DNA of 33,455 bases from Terrimicrobiaceae bacterium. GTDB taxonomy: Bacteria; Verrucomicrobiota; Verrucomicrobiia; Chthoniobacterales; Terrimicrobiaceae. Location of the stretch: NCBI GenBank assembly GCA_023258235.1, contig JALQZP010000006.1:1-33455 (forward strand), given 5' to 3'. The notes under the pieces were generated by a model. The model saw only the letters and a program-made list of their open reading frames with translations. It had not been told where the DNA came from and did no database searches. The position numbers and the translations under genes are program-made. This document shows positions 32,451 to 33,455 of the stretch, piece by piece (within the stretch, counting starts at the first letter, position 1; each line of letters opens with the position of its first letter).

Positions 32451-33455
32451 CTAAGGAGCCGTGATCTGTACTGGTACGGTTTGGTTTCCGCTTAGGAAAT
32501 ATCCCGCCCCTCTTATCATTGGCTGTCCCGTCCCAAATGAAAGCGGACTTGCAAACATGACTCCTTGGAAGGCCGTCGAAACAGGAGCCGCATTTACTGT
32601 CCGGTTGAAGGTACCTTGAATATTTGCATTAGCGGGGATGAAACTCATGATCAGCCCTGATGTAATGGGTTGAGTAAAAGCAGGAACATTACTCGATGAC
32701 CAAGATCCTTTTTGTAAAATTACCGCAGGTAAAACCTTTTTCAGGGGATCAATGCCGAGAGTAAAGTTTGCCGCGGTCGCGTTTCCGCTTAGGAAGGATT
32801 TTCCTGTAACGACAGCATACTTGCTTCCAACAATGGTTGAGCGTTTGAGGAACCCAGTAGGGAAAAGTGCCGTCGAGGCATTCGGTTTGCGCAGCCACTC
32901 AATGGACCCTGCCACTTCCGCAGTCCCGGCACTAGGATTTTTGGGTATTACGATTTCACCTGTGACAACGCCATTGCCTGTTGAATAGAGCGGGAGCACC
33001 CAGTTTCCATCACCCGAGTCAACTATACCCGCGGAAGCAGAAATGGCATCACCAGTAGCCAACTTGCCGAGAACTTTAGCAAAACCATTTTCTTGAATGG
33101 ACACAGTTGCAAATCCATACCCAGCCGAAACTCCAGCGGGGGCAGGGATTGCTAGCGTATAAGTTCTATTTCCGAGAGCATGCACTGTGGCATTTTCGGA
33201 ATAGGCCGCACGCAACGCCCTAAATGGAAGCTTATTGCCAGACACGGTTATATTGCCCGAGATTTCACCCGGCAGCGAGGATGTCAGTTGTAGCAAGGCG
33301 GGGGCAGCCGTTGTATTCGCCCTCATTATAGAAATCGAAACCGTTTTATTTGTCGCAAAATTGCCCGCGAAGGCATTGGTTTGGCCCTCTATGCTCAAGT
33401 TGCCACTCACAACTCCAGTCGAAGCAAGACTGAAAGTAACGAAGCCATTTTTCAC
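32451..33455 (-). CDS. C-terminal part of a large repeat-type surface/secreted protein (partial)
   Basis: At least 334 residues, open to the right edge of the window, so the N-terminus is missing; the GTG at 33455 is probably an internal Val. Composition is Gly/Ala/Thr/Ser/Asn/Val-rich and beta-strand-like. It contains imperfect units of the form FATVSIQENGFAKVLGKLAT, then a GNWVLPLYSTGNGVVTGEI segment and a GSIEWLRKP segment. I associate this arrangement with the C-terminal domains of large exported verrucomicrobial proteins, often with Ig-like repeats upstream. Smaller echoes (VSGNLSIEG, ISGNITVSGN, FLSGNATAAN, FLSGNQTVPV) recur along it. It converges with queA with 17 bases between stops. 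The function is unknown. Confidence 0.75.
   Translation of the reverse strand: MKNGFVTFSLASTGVVSGNLSIEGQTNAFAGNFATNKTVSISIMRANTTAAPALLQLTSSLPGEISGNITVSGNKLPFRALRAAYSENATVHALGNRTYTLAIPAPAGVSAGYGFATVSIQENGFAKVLGKLATGDAISASAGIVDSGDGNWVLPLYSTGNGVVTGEIVIPKNPSAGTAEVAGSIEWLRKPNASTALFPTGFLKRSTIVGSKYAVVTGKSFLSGNATAANFTLGIDPLKKVLPAVILQKGSWSSSNVPAFTQPITSGLIMSFIPANANIQGTFNRTVNAAPVSTAFQGVMFASPLSFGTGQPMIRGAGYFLSGNQTVPVQITAP

Overview
The window looks like a chromosomal segment of a member of the Verrucomicrobiota. The first 267 bases are the 5' end of a 16S rRNA gene on the minus strand. Its opening (AGAGTTTGAT, then a GGCGGCGTGGATAAGACATG-type segment) is of the verrucomicrobial kind. Several proteins also have the look of that phylum, for example the cut surface protein at the right end. 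I cannot name a class or genus from sequence alone. There are no tRNAs, insertion sequences, phage genes or CRISPR arrays; the content is mostly core and housekeeping, with several unusual gene pairs.

Left part (1-4.9 kb): 16S rRNA (minus) with a hairpin-rich leader, a long gene-free stretch, and hisI (minus) with its own likely terminator. Divergent from hisI is a plus-strand operon: a roadblock/LC7 protein, then an ExbB-like channel, an ExbD-like protein, a TonB-like protein and a small membrane zinc-ribbon protein. The last three junctions are 4-base start/stop overlaps. The ExbD has Asn where the family's essential membrane Asp normally sits.

4.9-10.5 kb: an overlapping minus-strand pair consisting of a serine-palmitoyltransferase-type alpha-oxoamine synthase and a GNAT protein resembling bacterial ceramide synthase, probably the first steps of sphingolipid synthesis. 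Divergent from it are a sugar-kinase-like gene (AmgK type) and glgE (maltosyltransferase), joined by an ATGA overlap.

10.5-21 kb: dnaE (DNA polymerase III alpha), then sucB and sucA (2-oxoglutarate dehydrogenase E2 and E1, minus). After these come pnp and rpsO (minus, each followed by a clear hairpin terminator), and queD (plus). The E2 protein has no recognisable E1/E3-binding domain between its lipoyl and catalytic domains.

21-29 kb: cstA (minus) diverging from a DUF423 membrane protein gene. Next is a minus-strand cluster, transcribed from right to left: an active Deg/HtrA-type serine protease, a second Deg-like protein in which all three catalytic residues are replaced, a secreted SNase-HhH nuclease broken by a one-base frameshift, and an unrecognised protein with an Arg/Ser/Glu-rich disordered N-terminus.

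29-33.5 kb: a fusion of a clan-A glycoside-hydrolase-like domain to a membrane GT2 glycosyltransferase, followed after 3 bases by queA. At the right edge is the C-terminal part of a large repeat-type surface protein (minus), cut by the window. queD and queA are both queuosine genes but are about 10 kb apart.
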